The notes beneath the pieces are model-generated. The model saw only the letters and a list, made by a program, of their open reading frames with translations, was not told the DNA's origin and did not search any database. Shown in pieces: positions 4,840 to 8,147 of a DNA stretch of 8,147 bases. The first letter of the stretch is position 1; every line of letters begins with the position of its first letter. Location of the stretch: positions 1 to 8,147 of the forward strand of contig JAUNUL010000034.1 of the NCBI GenBank assembly GCA_030538175.1, read 5' to 3'. This DNA comes from Propionibacteriaceae bacterium. Its GTDB lineage: Bacteria; Actinomycetota; Actinomycetes; Propionibacteriales; Propionibacteriaceae. A program made the position numbers and the translations under genes.

Positions 4840-5222
4840 GCGAGACCCCTGAGCTGCGTGCGCAGTTCACGCGCCAGCAGTTGGTTCGATACGCGGGTGC
4901 GTCCGGCGACTTCAACCAGATCCACTTCTCCGATCACTTCGCCACCAAGCTCGGCCTCGACGGTGTGCTCGCCCACGGGATGCTGACGATGGGTGTGGCC
5001 ATGCGGGTGGTCACCGATTGGGCGGGGGACCCGGCCCGCGTCGATGAGTGCTCGTTCCGGTTCGCGAAGCCCGTGCCCGTGCCCGATGATGACGACGGCG
5101 CTGCCGTGGTCTTCACCGGCACTGTCACTGACGACGGCGAGGGCCCGATCCAGATCGCGCTGCTTGCGACCTGTGGCGACGTCCAGGTCGGCAAGGGAAG
5201 GGCGACGGTTCGTCGTGGCTGA
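4836..5222 (+). CDS. MaoC-family (R)-hydratase, HadB-type catalytic dehydratase subunit
   Basis: The 128-residue protein is a single hot-dog domain of the R-specific hydratase type, predicted to remove water from 3-hydroxyacyl-ACP as the catalytic partner of the HadA-like protein. The hydratase motif YAGASGDFNQIHFSD runs from residue 19 to 33 and places the catalytic Asp25 and His30 five apart, as in HadB. GVLAHGMLTMG (43-53) forms the hot helix. Length is slightly below mycobacterial HadB. The ATG at 4836 overlaps the upstream stop as ATGA, with GAGGAGGA at 4825-4832 as ribosome site, so it is likely translationally coupled in a fixed ratio with the A subunit. Its stop overlaps the murB start by eight bases. 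A third subunit (HadC) is not present. Confidence 0.92.
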   Translation: MSETPELRAQFTRQQLVRYAGASGDFNQIHFSDHFATKLGLDGVLAHGMLTMGVAMRVVTDWAGDPARVDECSFRFAKPVPVPDDDDGAAVVFTGTVTDDGEGPIQIALLATCGDVQVGKGRATVRRG

Positions 5223-6357
5223 GACACAACGCCCACCCAAGGCCGACCGCCTCACCCCTGGATTCCACACGTTCGCCCCGCACGATGACGCGTCCAGCCA
5301 TGACGATCACACTGCTCCTGCTGCGCAGGCCCTCGCGGGCCTCACCACGTTGCGGGTCGGTGGGCCGGCCAAGCGGTTGGTGGTGGCCGGGACAGAGCAG
5401 GAACTCATCGACGCGGTGCGTGCGGCCGATGCGGCCGGGGAGCCGTTGCTGCTGCTCGGTGGTGGCTCGAACGTGCTCATCAGCGATGAGGGCTTCGCAG
5501 GCACGGTCTTGCTGATCCGCACGCGCGGCATCGTCGAGGAGGTCGACGCCTGTTCCGGTGCGACCGTGACGGTCGCCGCCGGCGAGCCGTGGGATGAGTT
5601 CGTGGCCCACGCGGTCGCCCAGGGCTGGTCTGGTTTGGAGGCCCTGTCCGGCATTCCGGGTCTGGTCGGGGCCACCCCCATTCAGAATGTTGGCGCCTAT
5701 GGCTGCGAGGTCGCACAGACGCTGGCGCGGGTGAAGACGTTGGACCGCCGCACCGGCGAACTGCAGACGTTTGCTGCCGCCGACTGCGGATTCGGCTATC
5801 GCTGGTCGAAGTTCAAGGCAGAGCCGGGGCGTTGGGTGATCCTCTCGGTCACGTTCCAGGTGCCGCTGGGCGAGATGTCGGCCCCGGTGCGGTACGCAGA
5901 GTTGGCCCGCACGCTCGGCATCGAGGTCGGCGAACGTGCCGATGCCGCTGCCGTGCGCGAGGCGGTCCTGGGGCTGCGTCGCGGCAAGGGCATGGTGCTG
6001 GATGAGGCCGATCACGACACGTGGAGCGCCGGGTCCTTCTTCACCAATCCGATTGTCGCCCCCGAGGTTGCGGCCGGGTTGCCCGAGAACGCTCCGAAAT
6101 TCCCGACTGAGGATGGGCTCGTCAAGACCTCAGCGGCGTGGTTGATCGATCGCGCTGGATTCGCCAAGGGCTTCGCTGCCGCGGACGGCGAGGGGCGGGC
6201 GACCCTGTCGACCAAGCACACCTTGGCGCTGACCAATCGGGGCGCGGCGACCGCCGCAGATCTCGTTGAGTTGGCCCGGGTCGTCCGCGCGGGTGTGGCC
6301 GAGAGGTTCGGCGTCACGCTCGTGCCTGAGCCGGTGCTCGTGGGCTGCGCCCTGTGA
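5215..6357 (+). CDS. murB: UDP-N-acetylmuramate dehydrogenase (UDP-N-acetylenolpyruvoylglucosamine reductase)
   Basis: This FAD- and NADPH-dependent cytoplasmic enzyme reduces UDP-GlcNAc-enolpyruvate to UDP-MurNAc, the second committed step of peptidoglycan synthesis. The 380-residue product has LTTLRVGGPA (43-52), the FAD motif LGGGSNVLISDEGFAG (81-96), SGIPGLVGATPIQNVGAYG (145-163), the substrate-binding FGYRWSKFK (193-201), the catalytic Ser274 in SAGSFFTNP and Glu372 in EPVLVG. It is a type I enzyme (Escherichia coli-like). GTG 5215 is the only reasonable start: no other in-frame start precedes the conserved LTTLRVGG strand except a TTG inside it. This leaves an unusual leader of about 40 residues rich in His, Asp and Pro, longer than typical. 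The start overlaps the HadB-like stop by eight bases, and a purine run (5193-5202) is rather distant, so coupling to upstream translation is likely. Confidence 0.95.
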   Translation: MAETQRPPKADRLTPGFHTFAPHDDASSHDDHTAPAAQALAGLTTLRVGGPAKRLVVAGTEQELIDAVRAADAAGEPLLLLGGGSNVLISDEGFAGTVLLIRTRGIVEEVDACSGATVTVAAGEPWDEFVAHAVAQGWSGLEALSGIPGLVGATPIQNVGAYGCEVAQTLARVKTLDRRTGELQTFAAADCGFGYRWSKFKAEPGRWVILSVTFQVPLGEMSAPVRYAELARTLGIEVGERADAAAVREAVLGLRRGKGMVLDEADHDTWSAGSFFTNPIVAPEVAAGLPENAPKFPTEDGLVKTSAAWLIDRAGFAKGFAAADGEGRATLSTKHTLALTNRGAATAADLVELARVVRAGVAERFGVTLVPEPVLVGCAL

Positions 6358-8147
6358 CCGGGGGGCGCGTGACAACACCGGCGATCAACTATGACGTCTG
6401 GGCGCCGCGCGCTGGCGCGGTGGTGCTGCGGGCCGATGGGTCCAGCTATCCGATGAAGTCGGTGGAGGGCGGTTGGTGGGTGCCGGAAGTCCCCCTGCCG
6501 ACCGAGTTGTTGCGCACCGGGGTGGACTATGGCTATCTCCTGGACAATGACTCCCGTGCCCTGCCGGATCCGCGTTCACGCTGGCAGCCCACGGGCGTGC
6601 ACGGGCTGTCCCGCACGTTCGACCGCTCCGAGCATGCGTGGGCCGACACGCACTGGACCGGTCGTCAGCTCGCCGGTGGTGTGATCTATGAGATGCACGT
6701 CGGCACGTTCACCCGCGGCCCACAGGGGCGTGGCGGCACGCTCGACTCCGCGATTGCGCGGCTCGACCACCTCGTTGAGTTGGGTGTGGACTTCGTCGAG
6801 CTGATGCCCGTCAACGCCTTCAACGGCGACCGGGGCTGGGGTTATGACGGCGTGGGGTGGTATGCGGTGCACCACGCCTATGGCGGCCCCGCCGCCTATC
6901 AACGGTTCGTCCAGGCCTGCCACGTTCGTGGGCTCGGTGTGATCCAGGACGTCGTCTATAACCACCTCGGGCCGTCGGGCAACTACCTGCCCCGCTTCGG
7001 GCCCTATCTCAATGAGGGCATGGAAAGCCCGTGGGGGACAGCGATCAACCTCGATTCGGAGGACTCCGATGAGGTGCGGCGCTACATCATTGACAACGCG
7101 CTCATGTGGCTGCGGGACTTCCACGTCGACGGGCTGCGCCTCGATGCCGTGCATGCCCTGGTCGACCGGCGGGCGGAGCACGTCCTGGAGGAGCTGTCGA
7201 CTGAGGTCGACGCCCTGAGCGCCTTCCTCGGCCGGCCACTGACCCTGATCGCCGAGTCGGATGAGAACAACCCCCGGCTCATCACCCCGCGAGAAGCGGG
7301 TGGATATGGGCTCGCCGCGCAGTGGAGCGACGACTTCCATCACGCGTTGTTGGCGAACTTGACCGGTGACTCAAGCGGCTATTACGCGGATTTTGCATCC
7401 CTGGATGCTTTGTCCAAGGTGTTTGAAACCGGCTTCTTCCATGACGGCACCATTTCGTCATTCCGCGGGCGGCGACACGGACGCCAGTTGGACACGAACC
7501 GGACGCTGACCTGGCGACTCGTCGTTTGCTCCGACAACCACGACCAGATCGGCAATCGGGCCGACGGCCGACGGCTCTCGAAGTCACACACCACCGATGA
7601 ACTGATCATCGCCGCCGCCCTGATCCTGCTGGGTCCGTGCACGCCGATGATCTTCATGGGGGAGGAGTGGGGAGCTTCGACCCCGTTCATGTTCTTCACC
7701 TCTCACCCCGAGCCTGAGCTGGCGGCGGCCGTCACCAAGGGGCGACTCGCTGAGTTCGCCAAGATGGAGTGGGGTGACGTCGTGGTCCCCGATCCCCAGG
7801 CCGAAGACACCTTCACCGATTCCATGCTGAATTGGTCCGAGGTGGCCGAGGGAGATCACGCGCGGCTGTTGCAGGTGAACAAGGACCTGATCAGGCTGCG
7901 TCGAACCTGGCCGGACCTCACCGATCCCCGCTTCGACTGGACATCGGCCGAGCACGACTCCGATGACCAGTGGTTCATGGTGATGCGGGGCGAATCGCTG
8001 TCGATCGTCGTGAACTTCGGTGCCGACGATGCCGTGGTGCCCCTCGAGGGGCCGTGCGAAACCCTGTTCGCGAACGGTGAGCTCTCGTTCGACATCGGTG
8101 CCCGGGTGCTGGGCGACGATTCAGACCGCAGCTCCGGTGTCCCCGCC
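6354..8147 (+). CDS. treZ: Malto-oligosyltrehalose trehalohydrolase, 3' end cut off by window
   Basis: TreZ is a GH13 glycosidase that releases trehalose from the maltooligosyltrehalose ends made by TreY from glycogen-like glucans. All 598 visible codons are open; family lengths are about 570-600, so few residues are missing. An N-terminal beta domain (YDVWAPRAGAVVL, residues 13-25) precedes the catalytic barrel, which shows GVIYEMHVGTFT, VELMPVNAFNG, DVVYNHLG, the nucleophile Asp264 in GLRLDAVHAL, acid/base Glu301 in LIAESDENNPRL, and Asp397 in SDNHDQIGNR. FMGEEWGASTPFMFFTSHPEPE is characteristic of TreZ rather than the branching enzyme GlgB. GTG 6354 overlaps the murB stop as GTGA; GTG 6369, just after a GGGGGG run, is an alternative giving a protein five residues shorter. 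TreX and TreY genes, its usual partners, are not in view upstream. Confidence 0.93.
   Translation, partial: MTGGRVTTPAINYDVWAPRAGAVVLRADGSSYPMKSVEGGWWVPEVPLPTELLRTGVDYGYLLDNDSRALPDPRSRWQPTGVHGLSRTFDRSEHAWADTHWTGRQLAGGVIYEMHVGTFTRGPQGRGGTLDSAIARLDHLVELGVDFVELMPVNAFNGDRGWGYDGVGWYAVHHAYGGPAAYQRFVQACHVRGLGVIQDVVYNHLGPSGNYLPRFGPYLNEGMESPWGTAINLDSEDSDEVRRYIIDNALMWLRDFHVDGLRLDAVHALVDRRAEHVLEELSTEVDALSAFLGRPLTLIAESDENNPRLITPREAGGYGLAAQWSDDFHHALLANLTGDSSGYYADFASLDALSKVFETGFFHDGTISSFRGRRHGRQLDTNRTLTWRLVVCSDNHDQIGNRADGRRLSKSHTTDELIIAAALILLGPCTPMIFMGEEWGASTPFMFFTSHPEPELAAAVTKGRLAEFAKMEWGDVVVPDPQAEDTFTDSMLNWSEVAEGDHARLLQVNKDLIRLRRTWPDLTDPRFDWTSAEHDSDDQWFMVMRGESLSIVVNFGADDAVVPLEGPCETLFANGELSFDIGARVLGDDSDRSSGVPA

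Noticed and set aside
5125..6015. A 296-codon open frame antisense to hadB and murB
   Set aside because: It has no recognisable domain and lies opposite two well-supported genes. It reflects codon bias.

Overview
The window is a high-GC stretch of ordinary bacterial chromosome. It most likely comes from an actinobacterium (Actinomycetota). The evidence is the G/C-rich third codon positions, frequent GTG starts, several starts that look leaderless behind TANNNT -10 boxes, and the block tRNA-Thr / tRNA-Met / rpmG / paired MaoC dehydratases (HadA/HadB type) / murB, a neighbourhood typical of actinobacteria. A propionibacterial or related lineage is possible, but the sequence alone does not settle it. 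There are no insertion sequences, CRISPR arrays, phage genes or toxin-antitoxin pairs.

Left part (1-1938): a 3'-truncated exonuclease III gene (minus strand) is divergent from alanine dehydrogenase ald (plus strand), with a 124-base promoter region between them. Middle (1939-3312): a YajQ-family nucleotide-binding protein (minus strand) converges on ald and diverges from tRNA-Tyr(GTA), which has its own promoter and a strong intrinsic terminator. A second good promoter then drives tRNA-Thr(GGT), elongator tRNA-Met(CAT) and ribosomal protein L33 as one apparent transcript, which ends at another strong terminator. Bases 3313-3475 hold no supported gene.

Right part (3476-8147): a nucleoside hydrolase (minus strand) is divergent from a four-gene plus-strand operon: HadA-like, HadB-like, MurB and a malto-oligosyltrehalose trehalohydrolase (TreZ) that runs off the window end. 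Every junction in the operon overlaps (4, 8 and 4 bases), which suggests translational coupling. The operon combines fatty-acid elongation (dehydratase), peptidoglycan precursor synthesis (MurB) and trehalose release from glucan ends, so it looks envelope- and osmolyte-related.

I see no clearly undescribed system. The most interesting signals are regulatory. The hydrolase and the operon appear to share an overlapping pair of leaderless -10 boxes in a 23-base gap, framed by an inverted repeat. Small hairpins mark each boundary of the tRNA-tRNA-rpmG transcript. A stem-loop buries the start codon of ald. There is also a synteny point: the hydrolase sits, in the opposite orientation, between rpmG and the dehydratase genes.
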